From Pseudomonas alkylphenolica (GTDB lineage Bacteria; Pseudomonadota; Gammaproteobacteria; Pseudomonadales; Pseudomonadaceae): a stretch of 64,000 nt of DNA. The notes under the pieces are model-generated. The model ran no database searches and was not told the DNA's origin. It saw only the letters and a list, made by a program, of their open reading frames with translations. Positions 54,170-63,361 of this stretch are shown here, one piece after another (the stretch's first letter is position 1; every line of letters starts with the position of its first letter). Where the stretch lies: NCBI RefSeq assembly GCF_016009175.1, contig NZ_JADUCM010000018.1, positions 51,561 to 115,560 of the forward strand, in the 5' to 3' direction. Position numbers and translations under genes: made by a program.

Positions 54170-54184
54170 CCCGCCGAAGGCGGG
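54170..54184. other. GC hairpin between ffh and rpsP
   Basis: CCCGCC/GGCGGG with a three-base loop GAA (reads CCCGCC-TTC-GGCGGG on the minus strand). It is stable but has no T-run, so it is not a classical terminator. Confidence 0.45.
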
Positions 54185-54189
54185 GTTCC

Positions 54190-54219
54190 GATCAGCAGCC
54201 CGGTTTCAGGCCGCTGATC
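54190..54219 (-). terminator. Hairpin after ffh, possible terminator
   Basis: On the minus strand GATCAGCGGCC pairs with GGGCTGCTGATC around a short loop, ten bases after the ffh stop. It is a strong stem without a following T-run, so termination efficiency is uncertain. Confidence 0.45.
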
Positions 54220-54228
54220 TGAATCGGG

Positions 54229-55605
54229 TTACAGCTTGGGCATGCCGCCACCAGGCATCATGCCGCCCAGGCCGCGCATCATTTTGGCCATGCCGCCCTT
54301 GGCAGAAAACTTCTTCATCATCTTCTGCATTTGCTTGTGCTGTTTGATCAAGCGACCGATGTCCTGCACCTGGGTGCCGGAACCCATGGCGATACGGCGC
54401 TTGCGCGAACCGCTGATCAGGTCAGGGTCGCGGCGCTCGGCCGGGGTCATGGAGTTGATGATCGCTTCCATCTGCTTGAACTGCTTCTCGGCCGCACCCT
54501 GGGCATTGCCCATCTGTGCCAGGTTGACGCCACCGATGCTTGGCAGTTTGTCCATCAGGCCGCCGAGGCCGCCCATGTTCTTCATCTGTTGCAGCTGGTC
54601 ACGGAAGTCTTCGAGGTCGAAGCCCTTGCCCTTCTTCAGCTTCTTGGCCAGTTTGTCGGCCTTTTCCTTGTCGAGGGTCTGCTCGGCCTGTTCGATCAGG
54701 CTGAGCACGTCACCCATGCCCAGGATGCGCGAAGCGATACGGTCCGGGTGGAACGGTTCGAGCGCTTCGCTCTTCTCGCCCATACCGATGAACTTGATCG
54801 GCTTGCCGGTGATCGCACGCACCGACAGCGCCGCACCACCACGGGCATCGCCGTCGACCTTGGTCAGGATCACACCGGTCAGCGGCAGCGCGTCACCAAA
54901 CGCCTTGGCGGTGTTGGCCGCATCCTGACCGGTCATGGCGTCAACCACGAACAGGGTTTCGATCGGCTTGACCGCGGCGTGCAGGTCCTTGATCTCGGTC
55001 ATCATCTCGGCATCGATATGCAGACGACCGGCGGTGTCGACGATGACCACGTCGATGAATTTCAGTTTGGCTTCGCGGATGGCCGCTTCAGCAATGGCCA
55101 CTGGCTTCTGGCTGATATCGGACGGGAAGAAGGTCACGCCGATGTCGCCCGCCAGCGTTTCCAGCTGCTTGATCGCCGCCGGACGGTAGACGTCAGCCGA
55201 CACCACCATCACCGACTTCTTCTTGCGCTCTTTGAGGAAGCGCGCCAGCTTGCCGGCGGTGGTGGTCTTACCCGCACCCTGCAAACCGGCCATCAGTACT
55301 ACAGCCGGCGGCGCGGCGTTGAGCGACAGCTCTTCGTTGGCCGCGCCCATCATGCCTTCGAGCTCGGCCTGGACAATCTTCACGAATGCCTGGCCCGGTG
55401 TCAGGCTGCGCGACACCTCGGTGCCGACGGCACGCTCTTTGATCTTGTTGACGAAATCCTTGACCACCGGCAGGGCGACGTCAGCCTCGAGCAACGCCAT
55501 GCGCACTTCACGCAGGGTGTCTTTGATGTTGTCTTCGGTCAGCTTGGCCTTGCCGGTGACATGGCGCAGCGTCTGTGACAGACGGTCGGTCAGGTTTTCA
55601 AACAT
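54229..55605 (-). CDS. ffh: Signal recognition particle protein Ffh, 458 aa
   Basis: GTPase that, with 4.5S RNA, delivers nascent membrane proteins to FtsY. The NG domain holds GLQGAGKTTTAGKLA, DTAGRLHIDAEMM and TKVDGDARGGAALSVR. The C-terminal M domain is methionine-rich (MQKMMKKFSAKGGMAKMMRG and a closing GGMMPGGGMPKL). The start is the ATG at 55605. It is the upstream neighbour of the rpsP operon on the same strand; the 4.5S RNA gene is not in the window. Confidence 0.97.
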   Translation of the reverse strand: MFENLTDRLSQTLRHVTGKAKLTEDNIKDTLREVRMALLEADVALPVVKDFVNKIKERAVGTEVSRSLTPGQAFVKIVQAELEGMMGAANEELSLNAAPPAVVLMAGLQGAGKTTTAGKLARFLKERKKKSVMVVSADVYRPAAIKQLETLAGDIGVTFFPSDISQKPVAIAEAAIREAKLKFIDVVIVDTAGRLHIDAEMMTEIKDLHAAVKPIETLFVVDAMTGQDAANTAKAFGDALPLTGVILTKVDGDARGGAALSVRAITGKPIKFIGMGEKSEALEPFHPDRIASRILGMGDVLSLIEQAEQTLDKEKADKLAKKLKKGKGFDLEDFRDQLQQMKNMGGLGGLMDKLPSIGGVNLAQMGNAQGAAEKQFKQMEAIINSMTPAERRDPDLISGSRKRRIAMGSGTQVQDIGRLIKQHKQMQKMMKKFSAKGGMAKMMRGLGGMMPGGGMPKL

Positions 55606-55801
55606 GGTGATCCTTTCTGGCTCTGTAGAACCGAGGTTTATCAGCTGCCTCTGGCGTGTTCGACGGGCCTTGGGCAGGGGCAGGTCGGCGATTATAACGA
55701 AGACTCGGGCAAGCGCACACCTCGCCGTCGGCTGGCAGTCTTCCTTGGCGGGCGCGTTCTATGCCAAACTCAGCTCTTTTCGGGCTTGCCTAACAGGACT
55801 T

Positions 55802-56614
55802 ATGCTCCCTTTGTCACCCAGCTTGCTACCCAACCTGATCGCCGCCTGCCTGTATGCCGCCGCGACTCTCTATCAAGGCTCGCGCCTGGCGCAAGGCGCC
55901 AAGGCCGACAAGCGCCTGCTCGGCCTGCTCGGCGCGCTGGCGGTCATTGCCCAGGGCACTGCGTTGTGCTGGCAACTGATCACGCCGCTGGGCCTGAGCC
56001 TGGATTTTTTCAGCGCCGCCAGCCTGATCGCCACCGCGGTCATCGCCCTGACCCTGCTCGCCTGCCTGCGCATCCCGGTAGAAAACCTGCTGGTGCTGCT
56101 GTTTCCGCTGGGCATGCTCACCGCGTTGACCGCGCAGTTCGCGCCACCCGGCACGGTGCCGCTGATCGACGAAGAGCCCGGTATCCTTGCGCACATCCTG
56201 CTGTCGATCCTGGCGTACGGGATGTTCACCATCGCCGTGTTCCAGGCGCTGTTGCTGCTGCTTCAGGATCACCAGCTCAAGCACAAGCACCCGTCGGGGC
56301 TGATCAAGAACTTCCCGCCCCTGCAAACCATGGAAAGCCTGCTGTTCGGTTTTCTCTGGGCTGGCTGGGGACTGTTGTCGCTGTCGCTGATTTCCGGCTG
56401 GCTGTTTCTCGACAACCTGTTTGCGCAACACCTGGCGCACAAAACCCTGCTGGCCTGTGTGGCCTGGGTGGTGTTCAGCGTGCTGTTGTGGGGCCGCACC
56501 CGCCTGGGCTGGCGCGGACACAAGGCCATTCGCTGGACCCTCGCCGGTTTCTGCCTGCTGATGCTGGCCTACTTCGGCAGCAAGCTGGTACGCGAATTCA
56601 TCCTGCACATCTGA
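55802..56614 (+). CDS. CcsA/YpjD-like cytochrome c assembly-type membrane protein, 270 aa
   Basis: About eight hydrophobic helices; the conserved regions DEEPGILAHILLSILAYGMF and FGFLWAGWGLLSLSLISGW are those of the CcsA-type module. The role in haem handling is known for CcsA but not for this ffh-linked branch. The start ATG at 55802 gives MLPLSPSLLPNLIAACLYAA. It is divergent from ffh and lies 13 bases before the CorB-like gene, so the two are probably one transcript. Confidence 0.88.
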   Translation: MLPLSPSLLPNLIAACLYAAATLYQGSRLAQGAKADKRLLGLLGALAVIAQGTALCWQLITPLGLSLDFFSAASLIATAVIALTLLACLRIPVENLLVLLFPLGMLTALTAQFAPPGTVPLIDEEPGILAHILLSILAYGMFTIAVFQALLLLLQDHQLKHKHPSGLIKNFPPLQTMESLLFGFLWAGWGLLSLSLISGWLFLDNLFAQHLAHKTLLACVAWVVFSVLLWGRTRLGWRGHKAIRWTLAGFCLLMLAYFGSKLVREFILHI

Positions 56615-56627
56615 CGGGCACAGGTAA

Positions 56628-57839
56628 ATGGACGCTCTGCCGTTAGGCCCCTTGCTTGGCATATTGGCACTGGCCCTGCTCTGGTCGGCACTGTTCACTG
56701 CGGTGGACGCCGCCCAGCAGCAACTCAATCACCTGCGTCGCAACAGCGTCACCGGCGAACACCCTGAGCTGGCTTTCACCCCGCAATCGCTGGTGCTCTG
56801 CTCGACCCTTGGAAAGTTGCTGGTCATGGCCCTGGCCTGCCTGCTGGGGCAGCGCTACAACGGTGAGCAGGGTTTCTGGCTGGCCGGGCTGGGCGCCGCC
56901 GTGCTGCTGCTGGTACTTTCCGAGTACCTGCCACGCCAGCTGGCCCGTCGCAACCCGCTGACCTTCATCAGCCTCGGCAACAGCCTGCTCAAAGCCCCGC
57001 TGACACTGCTTCGCCCCCTGGCCTGGCTGCTCGATGGCTGCGCCCGCGTATTGCTGCGCCCGTTCCGCATTCAGCCACACGCTGTTGCCCTGCACGATCA
57101 AACCGATGCCGACGACACCGAAGACGACCTGCAGGCCGGGCACCGCCTGAACCTGCCTGAGAGCCTGTTGGCCCTGGACAAGATCACCGTCAACGACATC
57201 CTGGTGCCACGCAACGATGTCGACGGCATCAACCTTGATGATTCCATCGAGCAGATCATCGAACAGCTGATCATCAGCCGCCACACCCGTCTGCCGGTGT
57301 ATCACAGCGACATCAACCAGGTCGAAGCCATCCTCAACACCAAGCTGATCAGCCACCTTTTGCCCAAGGCCGAGCTGACCCGCGAAACACTTCAGGCAGC
57401 TTGCTACGATCCATATTTCGTGCCGGAAAGCACCCCGCTGCAACTGCAACTGCTCAATTTCCACAAGCAACAGCGCCGCCTGGGCGTCGTCGTCGATGAA
57501 TACGGCGAGGTACAGGGCATTGTCACGCTCGAAGACATCCTTGAAGAGATCGTCGGCGAGTTCGAAGACGAACACAGCCTGGACAACCCGCACATCCACC
57601 CACAGGCAGACGGGCGCTTCGTCATCGAAGGCAACGTTGCCATCCGTGAGCTCAATCGCAGCCTGGGCTGGCACCTGCCAAGCGACGGCCCGAAAACCCT
57701 CAACGGCCTGGTGACCGAGGCCCTTGAGAGCATACCGGCCAGCGCGGTTTGCCTGAAAATTGGCCGTTATCGCCTGGAAATCCTCGAAACTGAAGACAAT
57801 TGCGCCAGCCGCATACTGGTCTGGACCGTAACTCGCTAG
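56628..57839 (+). CDS. CNNM/CorB-type membrane protein with CBS and CorC/HlyC domains, 403 aa
   Basis: Likely magnesium or divalent-cation transport related. An N-terminal DUF21 membrane domain (about 1-135, four hydrophobic segments) is followed by a tandem CBS pair (about 185-300, with VPRNDVDGINLDDSIEQIIE and VVDEYGEVQGIVTLEDILEE) and a CorC_HlyC transporter-associated domain (about 320-400). AGGTAA precedes the ATG. It is the second gene after the CcsA-like gene. Confidence 0.9.
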   Translation: MDALPLGPLLGILALALLWSALFTAVDAAQQQLNHLRRNSVTGEHPELAFTPQSLVLCSTLGKLLVMALACLLGQRYNGEQGFWLAGLGAAVLLLVLSEYLPRQLARRNPLTFISLGNSLLKAPLTLLRPLAWLLDGCARVLLRPFRIQPHAVALHDQTDADDTEDDLQAGHRLNLPESLLALDKITVNDILVPRNDVDGINLDDSIEQIIEQLIISRHTRLPVYHSDINQVEAILNTKLISHLLPKAELTRETLQAACYDPYFVPESTPLQLQLLNFHKQQRRLGVVVDEYGEVQGIVTLEDILEEIVGEFEDEHSLDNPHIHPQADGRFVIEGNVAIRELNRSLGWHLPSDGPKTLNGLVTEALESIPASAVCLKIGRYRLEILETEDNCASRILVWTVTR

Positions 57840-58105
57840 TTATACTCAAGCCACGCTTACCCAGCCCAGCCGTCGCGCCCGCTACCCGCATTTGGCGTTT
57901 CTCGGCCAGTCCGCTCGACCGAATACTGCGCGCCCAGTACGCACTGGTTCACACCCCGAACCGTGCCCGCGCCGCCCCTATCCCCAACGGGCGTATGCTC
58001 AGTCACGCGACCAACAACAATACGCTTCGGCGCCTGCCCGCCTGGGCCTGCCTGTGCAGGTCGGCGGCTACGCCAAGGGAGCACTCGACTGTCAGGGATA
58101 ATCGC

Positions 58106-59410
58106 ATGACAACCAGCAGCACCTACTCAGACACGGCACCGGCCAGCACCGGCAACTCCCCGGCAAGGGTGGCCACCGCCAGCTTTATCGGCACCGCCAT
58201 CGAGTTCTACGACTTTTACGTCTACGCCACTGCCGCCGCGCTGGTCATCGGCCCGGTGTTTTTCCCGCAAACCTCCGGCACCGCACAGATGCTCTCGGCG
58301 TTCCTGACCTTCGGTATCGCCTTTCTGGCCAGGCCCCTGGGCTCGGCGCTGTTCGGCCACTTTGGCGACCGCATCGGGCGCAAGTCGACCCTGGTGGCCT
58401 CCTTGCTGCTGATGGGCGTGTGTACAACCCTGATCGGCGTGCTGCCGGGATACGACAGCATCGGCGCCTGGGCACCGATCCTCCTGTGCGTACTGCGTTT
58501 CGGCCAGGGCCTGGGCCTTGGCGGCGAATGGGGCGGCGCTGCCTTGCTGGCCACGGAGAACGCCCCGAAAGGCAAACGCGCCTGGTTCGGCATGTTCCCG
58601 CAACTGGGTCCTTCCATCGGCTTTTTGGCGGCCAACGGCCTGTTCCTGACCTTGGCCATGGTCCTGACCGACGAGCAGTTCCGCAGCTGGGGCTGGCGGA
58701 TTCCCTTCCTGCTTAGCGCTGCACTGGTCATCGTTGGCCTGTATGTGCGACTCAAGCTGGAAGAAACGCCGATCTTCGCCAAAGCCATTGCCCGCCATGA
58801 GCGGGTGAAAATGCCAGTGGTCGAACTGTTCTCGCAGTACTGGATGCCGGTGTTGCTCGGCGCCGCCGCCATGGTCGTGTGCTATGCGCTGTTCTACATC
58901 TCGACGGTGTTCTCGCTCAGCTATGGCGTGTCAACGCTGGGCTACAGCCGTGAGACGTTCCTCGGCCTGCTGTGCTTTGCAGTGTTGTTCATGGCGCTGG
59001 CTACCCCGCTGTCGGCGTGGCTCAGCGACAAGTACGGGCGCAAGCCGGTGTTGATCGTCGGTGCGATCCTGGCGATTCTCTCGGGCTTCACCATGCAGCC
59101 GCTGCTGACCTCAGGCTCCACCACCGGTGTCGCGCTGTTCCTGGCCATCGAGCTGTTTTTGATGGGCGTGACCTTCGCGCCGATGGGCGCGTTGCTGCCT
59201 GAACTGTTCCCCACCCACGTACGTTACACGGGGGCATCGGCAGCCTATAACCTCGGCGGCATCGTCGGCGCTTCGGCAGCACCGTTCTTCGCCCAGAAGC
59301 TGGTGGCGATGGGTGGTTTGAGCTGGGTGGGCGGTTATGTGTCGGCAGCAGCGCTGCTGAGCCTGATTGCCGTGCTGTGCCTGAAAGAAACCCGCCACTC
59401 GGAGCTGTGA
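58106..59410 (+). CDS. MHS-family MFS transporter (metabolite:H+ symporter), 434 aa
   Basis: Twelve-helix proton symporter for an organic acid or osmolyte. Signatures: VATASFIGTAIEFYDFYVYA at helix 1, FGHFGDRIGRKSTLVASLLL, GLGLGGEWGGAALLATENAP and LSDKYGRKPVLIVGAILAIL. These are typical of the ShiA/KgtP/ProP group; the substrate is not identifiable. The start MTTSSTYSD at 58106 is preceded by AGGGAT. The 266-base gap before it holds nothing I recognise. It is convergent with purT across an inverted-repeat element. Confidence 0.9.
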   Translation: MTTSSTYSDTAPASTGNSPARVATASFIGTAIEFYDFYVYATAAALVIGPVFFPQTSGTAQMLSAFLTFGIAFLARPLGSALFGHFGDRIGRKSTLVASLLLMGVCTTLIGVLPGYDSIGAWAPILLCVLRFGQGLGLGGEWGGAALLATENAPKGKRAWFGMFPQLGPSIGFLAANGLFLTLAMVLTDEQFRSWGWRIPFLLSAALVIVGLYVRLKLEETPIFAKAIARHERVKMPVVELFSQYWMPVLLGAAAMVVCYALFYISTVFSLSYGVSTLGYSRETFLGLLCFAVLFMALATPLSAWLSDKYGRKPVLIVGAILAILSGFTMQPLLTSGSTTGVALFLAIELFLMGVTFAPMGALLPELFPTHVRYTGASAAYNLGGIVGASAAPFFAQKLVAMGGLSWVGGYVSAAALLSLIAVLCLKETRHSEL

Positions 59411-59417
59411 CGGGATG

Positions 59418-59457
59418 AGCCGCAAGCTGCAAGCCACACAGCTTGCGGCTTGCAGCT
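59418..59457. repeat. Nested inverted repeats between convergent genes
   Basis: AGCCGCAAGCTG (59418-59429) is the perfect reverse complement of CAGCTTGCGGCT (59439-59450), and AGCTGCAAGCC (59425-59435) that of GGCTTGCAGCT (59447-59457). Two overlapping hairpins are therefore possible. Related AAGC-type words occur at about 10832-10860 and 46368-46452. It may be a bidirectional terminator or a small dispersed repeat. Confidence 0.7.
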
Positions 59458-59466
59458 ATCGGTCAG

Positions 59467-60648
59467 TCAGAACTCGACGCTGACTGCCTGCGAAGCGCGG
59501 GTCGCTTTGGCCCGCGCAGCCTCGATCGACTCGTCGCGCGCCAGGCACACGCCCATACGGCGCTGGCCATTGACCTCAGGCTTGCCGAACAGACGAATCG
59601 CCGTATCCGGCTCGCTCAGGGCCACGCCCAGGTTGGCGAACGCCGTCTGCTGCGATTGACCTTCCACCAGAATAACTGCCGAAGCCGAAGGCCCGAACTG
59701 ACGGATCAATGGAATCGGCAGGCCAAGAATTGCCCGCGCATGCAGGGCGAACTGCGACAGGTCCTGGGAAATCAGGGTCACCAGGCCAGTGTCGTGCGGG
59801 CGCGGCGACACTTCGCTGAACCACACCTGATCCCCCTTGATGAACAGCTCAACGCCAAACAGGCCGCGGCCACCCAGCGCCTCGGTGACAGCCTTGGCCA
59901 CACGCTCGGACTCAGCCAGGGCCTTGGGACTCATGGCCTGAGGCTGCCAGGATTCCTGATAGTCACCTTTCTCCTGACGGTGCCCGACCGGCGCACAGAA
60001 CGTGGTACCGCCGACGTGACGCACGGTCAGCAGGGTAATTTCGTAGTCGAAGTCGATGAAGCCTTCGATGATCACCCGGCCCTTGCCGGCGCGACCACCC
60101 TCCTGGGCGTACTCCCAGGCCTTGTGCAGGTCACCGGCGCTGCGCAGCAGGCTCTGACCCTTGCCCGACGAACTCATCACCGGCTTGACCACGCACGGGA
60201 AGCCCAGGTCCTCGACGGCCTTGGCATAGTCTTCGAAGGTGTCAGCGAAGTGGTACGGCGAAGTCGGCAGGTCCAGCTCTTCGGCAGCCAGGCGACGGAT
60301 ACCTTCGCGGTTCATGGTCAACTGCGCAGCACGCGCCGTCGGTACCACGGTGAAGCCTTCGTTTTCCAGCTCGACCAGGGTCGCAGTGGCAATGGCTTCG
60401 ATCTCCGGCACGATGTAGTGCGGCTTTTCCGCCTCGATCACCGCACGCAGTGCTGCGCCATCAAGCATGTTGATCACATGGCTGCGATGGGCCACCTGCA
60501 TGGCCGGGGCATTGGCGTAACGGTCCACGGCGATCACTTCAACACCCAGGCGTTGCAGCTCGATCACCACTTCCTTGCCCAGCTCGCCGCAGCCACACAG
60601 CAGTACGCGGGTCGCTGTTGGCGACAATGGGGTTCCGATACGGGTCAT
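59467..60648 (-). CDS. purT: Formate-dependent GAR transformylase, 393 aa
   Basis: Uses ATP and formate to formylate glycinamide ribonucleotide in purine synthesis, an alternative to PurN. ATP-grasp protein starting MTRIGTPLSPTATRVLLCGC, with GELGKEVVIELQRLGVEVIA at the N domain and the grasp elements VVKPVMSSSGKGQSLL and VSPRPHDTGLVTLIS. Length is normal. It is convergent with the MHS transporter and followed by the inverted repeats above. Confidence 0.96.
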   Translation of the reverse strand: MTRIGTPLSPTATRVLLCGCGELGKEVVIELQRLGVEVIAVDRYANAPAMQVAHRSHVINMLDGAALRAVIEAEKPHYIVPEIEAIATATLVELENEGFTVVPTARAAQLTMNREGIRRLAAEELDLPTSPYHFADTFEDYAKAVEDLGFPCVVKPVMSSSGKGQSLLRSAGDLHKAWEYAQEGGRAGKGRVIIEGFIDFDYEITLLTVRHVGGTTFCAPVGHRQEKGDYQESWQPQAMSPKALAESERVAKAVTEALGGRGLFGVELFIKGDQVWFSEVSPRPHDTGLVTLISQDLSQFALHARAILGLPIPLIRQFGPSASAVILVEGQSQQTAFANLGVALSEPDTAIRLFGKPEVNGQRRMGVCLARDESIEAARAKATRASQAVSVEF

Positions 60649-60744
60649 TTCAGGTCCTCAAGAGGAAGGAATCCAGGGCCGCCCCGTGCTCGGTGCAACC
60701 CGGTGAAAAGGAGCGCCATTTTACATGAACCGTGCCGCCCGGCC

Positions 60745-61218
60745 TCAGCCGATGGCAGCACGCTTGCGCAAACGCCAGGCCATGATCAGCCAGACCGCCG
60801 TCACCCCGGCAAATTTAGATGCCAGTGCGGTGCCGACCACCGCCGGGGTCAACGCCCCGATCATGCCGAAAAAGATAAAGGTATCGACCGGAATGCTCAG
60901 CGCCGAACTCAACCACAGACGGTCATGCAAGGGGCGCCGGGTAATGCTGAAGACCAGCCAGTCGATCAGCTCGGAAACGGCAAACGCCGTGGCACTGGCC
61001 AGGGCAATGGCAGGCTCGGAAGTGATGTACGACAGTGCCAGCGCCACCAGCATGGCGATCAGTGCGCCATGACCAAAGCGGGTCTGGACCATATCGCGCA
61101 GGATGAACACCAGCCCGCCCCAGGCAGACCAGATGACATCAAGGTGCGGGGCGCTGGAAAAGGCGTAGTTGATCAGCACGACACTGCTGATGTAGGCAAT
61201 CAGAAAGGGCATGGGCAT
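60745..61218 (-). CDS. VUT-family (YhhQ-like) membrane protein, 157 aa
   Basis: Small integral membrane protein with about five hydrophobic helices (FLIAYISSVVLINYAFSSAP, ALIAMLVALALSYITSE, WLSSALSIPVDTFIFFGMI). The pattern AVSELIDWLVFSITRR with a conserved acidic residue is that of the VUT/DUF165 vitamin-uptake or preQ0 transporter group. The protein is shorter than YhhQ. Substrate unproven. The ATG at 61218 or two codons later is possible. It lies 97 bases upstream of purT and 57 bases downstream of the DUF1289 gene. Confidence 0.75.
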   Translation of the reverse strand: MPMPFLIAYISSVVLINYAFSSAPHLDVIWSAWGGLVFILRDMVQTRFGHGALIAMLVALALSYITSEPAIALASATAFAVSELIDWLVFSITRRPLHDRLWLSSALSIPVDTFIFFGMIGALTPAVVGTALASKFAGVTAVWLIMAWRLRKRAAIG

Positions 61219-61275
61219 TACCGCTGGACAAGCCCTACAGGGTACTTGAGCCGCAGCCTGCGGCCAAGTACCCGC

Positions 61276-61488
61276 TCAACCGGCAATACTGTTCGCGTTG
61301 AAGATGAGCCCGGCCGCCAGCGCCCGCTCATGGCACAACTGGAGCACCTGGCGCCGCTCGGTGTTGTCCATACGGCCCCAGCGGGTGATTTCCATGGCCG
61401 TGCGCTGACAGCCCGTGCAGATATCCGCTTCATCCAGGGCACAGATCTGCACACAGGGCGAGGCGACCGGGCGTTCACTGCTGCTCAT
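61276..61488 (-). CDS. DUF1289 protein, 70 aa
   Basis: Small cysteine-containing protein: SPCVQICALDEADICTGCQR carries four cysteines in the DUF1289 arrangement, and TAMEITRWGRMDNTERRQVL follows. Four clustered cysteines suggest metal or Fe-S binding. Its start codon overlaps the stop of the gamma-carbonic-anhydrase-like gene by one base (TGATG), so the two are coupled. Confidence 0.85.
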   Translation of the reverse strand: MSSSERPVASPCVQICALDEADICTGCQRTAMEITRWGRMDNTERRQVLQLCHERALAAGLIFNANSIAG

Positions 61489-62012
61489 CAGTCCTCCTGA
61501 GGTGCGAGGTCGCGGGCATAACGCTCGGCATTGTGCACATAGTGCGCCGCGCTGGCCTCGAGCATGTTCTTCTGCGCGTCGGTGAGTTCGCGCACCACCT
61601 TGCCCGGCGAGCCCATTACCAGTGAACCGTCGGGGATTTCCTTGCCCTCTGGAATCAGGGCATTGGCGCCGATGATGCAGTACTTGCCGATTTTCGCGCC
61701 ATTGAGAATGACCGCATTGATCCCGACCAGGCTGTAATCGCCCACGGAGCAGCCGTGCAGCATGGCGTTGTGGCCGACAGTGACGCCCTTGCCCAGGGTC
61801 AGCGGCGAGCCCATGTCGGTGTGCATGACGGTACCGTCCTGGACATTGCTGTTCTCACCGATGTCGATCAGCTCGTTGTCGCCGCGCAGCACTGCGCCAA
61901 ACCAGACACTGGCGCCGGCCTGCAAGCGCACCTTACCAATCAGCGTGGCAGTGGGCGCCGCCCAGCTGCGTGGATGGGTTTCGACCCGCAGGTCGCCCAG
62001 ACGGTATTTCAT
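61488..62012 (-). CDS. Gamma-carbonic anhydrase-like hexapeptide protein (YrdA type), 174 aa
   Basis: Left-handed beta-helix trimer protein. The hexapeptide repeats run from about 20 to 125 (IGKVRLQAGASVWFGAVLRG, VGHNAMLHGCSVGDYSLVGI). Metal-ligand-like histidines occur in TVMHTD, GHNAML and LHGCSV. Whether it hydrates CO2 or acts otherwise is not known for this branch. The start MKYRLGDLR at 62012 is chosen from family length; the longer frame overlaps the Nudix gene. Confidence 0.9.
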   Translation of the reverse strand: MKYRLGDLRVETHPRSWAAPTATLIGKVRLQAGASVWFGAVLRGDNELIDIGENSNVQDGTVMHTDMGSPLTLGKGVTVGHNAMLHGCSVGDYSLVGINAVILNGAKIGKYCIIGANALIPEGKEIPDGSLVMGSPGKVVRELTDAQKNMLEASAAHYVHNAERYARDLAPQED

Positions 62013-62055
62013 GCGTGGTTCCTCACGGTGCGGCGGTCGTGGCGGGTGGGCCCGC

Positions 62056-62655
62056 TCAAATTGGGGTAAAGCGTTCAGGCGGCTGATGCAGGCTGATCCG
62101 GGCATCGTAAAGCAAGTTGACCAACTCGACGATCATGATCGCCGACAGCCCCCAGATCTTGTACTCGCCAAAGCGGTAGCTGGGCACATACCAGCTGCGC
62201 CCCTGGTAATCGATACGGTGGGTGTGATCGCGCGGGTCCTGGCGAAAGAATTCCAGCGGCACGGTAAACACTGCAGCAATTTCCGCATCGTTGGCCTGGT
62301 ACTCGACAAAATCGGGGATCACCCCGACAAAGGGCGTTACCTTGATCCCGTGCAATGAAATCAACGGGCTCAACGGACCGATGATCTCCACCAACCCCGG
62401 TGGCAGGCCGATCTCTTCCTCGGCCTCACGCAAGGCCGTGAACACCAGGTCGGGATCTCCCGGGTCGCGGCGCCCGCCAGGGAAGGCCACTTCGCCACCG
62501 TGGGTCGACAGTCCCTTGGCGCGCAGGGTCAGTACCAGTTCAGGCGCTTCGCTGCGGGTGATGGGCAATAACACTGCGGCCTCGGGAAAACGATGATCGG
62601 TCTCCAGGGTGCTCGGCGTATGACTGCTTACGCGGCGAAGTAGCTCGTCCAGCAT
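62056..62655 (-). CDS. Nudix hydrolase, CoA pyrophosphatase type (NudL-like), 199 aa
   Basis: Probable hydrolase of CoA and its derivatives. The Nudix box reads GGRRDPGDPDLVFTALREAE with EEIGL following, and the upstream THGGEVAFPGG matches the NudL/UPF0035 signature. The start MLDELLRRV at 62655 has a GAGAGAG stretch upstream; an earlier in-frame start runs into the divergent region. It lies upstream of the YrdA-type gene (43 bases) and is divergent from the other Nudix gene. Confidence 0.88.
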   Translation of the reverse strand: MLDELLRRVSSHTPSTLETDHRFPEAAVLLPITRSEAPELVLTLRAKGLSTHGGEVAFPGGRRDPGDPDLVFTALREAEEEIGLPPGLVEIIGPLSPLISLHGIKVTPFVGVIPDFVEYQANDAEIAAVFTVPLEFFRQDPRDHTHRIDYQGRSWYVPSYRFGEYKIWGLSAIMIVELVNLLYDARISLHQPPERFTPI

Positions 62656-62788
62656 TGCTCTCTCTCGATTCCAAAGCCTGATCAGCATGATGCACCAAAG
62701 CCGCGGGCCGCCCAAGCCCCGATACGAACCGGCTTGCAGGTGCAGTGAAAGTCGCGCCAAGATAAGCGCTACTTACAGGAATAAAAGC

Positions 62789-63343
62789 ATGAAATTCTGC
62801 AGCGCGTGCGGCAAACCGGTAAATCAGCGTATTCCCGAAGGCGACACACGCCTGCGCTACGTCTGCGACCACTGTCAGACCATCCATTACCAGAACCCCA
62901 ATATCGTCGCCGGCGTCCTGCCGACCTGGGGTGGCCAGGTGCTGCTGTGCCGCCGCGCCATCGAGCCGCGCCTGGGTTACTGGACCTTACCTGCCGGTTT
63001 CATGGAAAACGGTGAAACCCTGGAGCAGGCTGCCCGCCGCGAAACGGTCGAGGAAGCCTGCGCCCGTGTCAGCGAGATGACCCTCTACCAGCTGTTCGAC
63101 CTGCCGCACATCAACCAGGTGCATGTGTTTTTTCGCGCAGAACTGGCTGACCTGGACTTTGCCGTGGGTGCCGAAAGCCTGGAAGTGCGACTTTTCGACG
63201 AAAGTGAGATCCCGTGGGACGAGCTGGCTTTCCGCACCATCACCCGTACCCTAGAATGCTATTATCGTGACCGCATCGAGCAACACTACCCGATTGGCAA
63301 TGAATGCCTGTCACCGATGCCCGTCTCGTCATCCAACAACTAA
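62789..63343 (+). CDS. Nudix hydrolase with N-terminal zinc ribbon, 184 aa
   Basis: Starts MKFCSACGKPVNQRIPEGDT; CxxC pairs (Cys4/Cys7 and CDHC at about 30-33) form a zinc ribbon as in NudC-like proteins. The Nudix box GFMENGETLEQAARRETVEE is intact with the catalytic RExxEE. The typical family substrate is an NADH- or nucleotide-type dinucleotide, but it is not known here. AGGA lies nine bases before the ATG. It lies 18 bases before the L,D-transpeptidase gene. Confidence 0.88.
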   Translation: MKFCSACGKPVNQRIPEGDTRLRYVCDHCQTIHYQNPNIVAGVLPTWGGQVLLCRRAIEPRLGYWTLPAGFMENGETLEQAARRETVEEACARVSEMTLYQLFDLPHINQVHVFFRAELADLDFAVGAESLEVRLFDESEIPWDELAFRTITRTLECYYRDRIEQHYPIGNECLSPMPVSSSNN

Positions 63344-63361
63344 TTTCCGGGATACCGCTTC

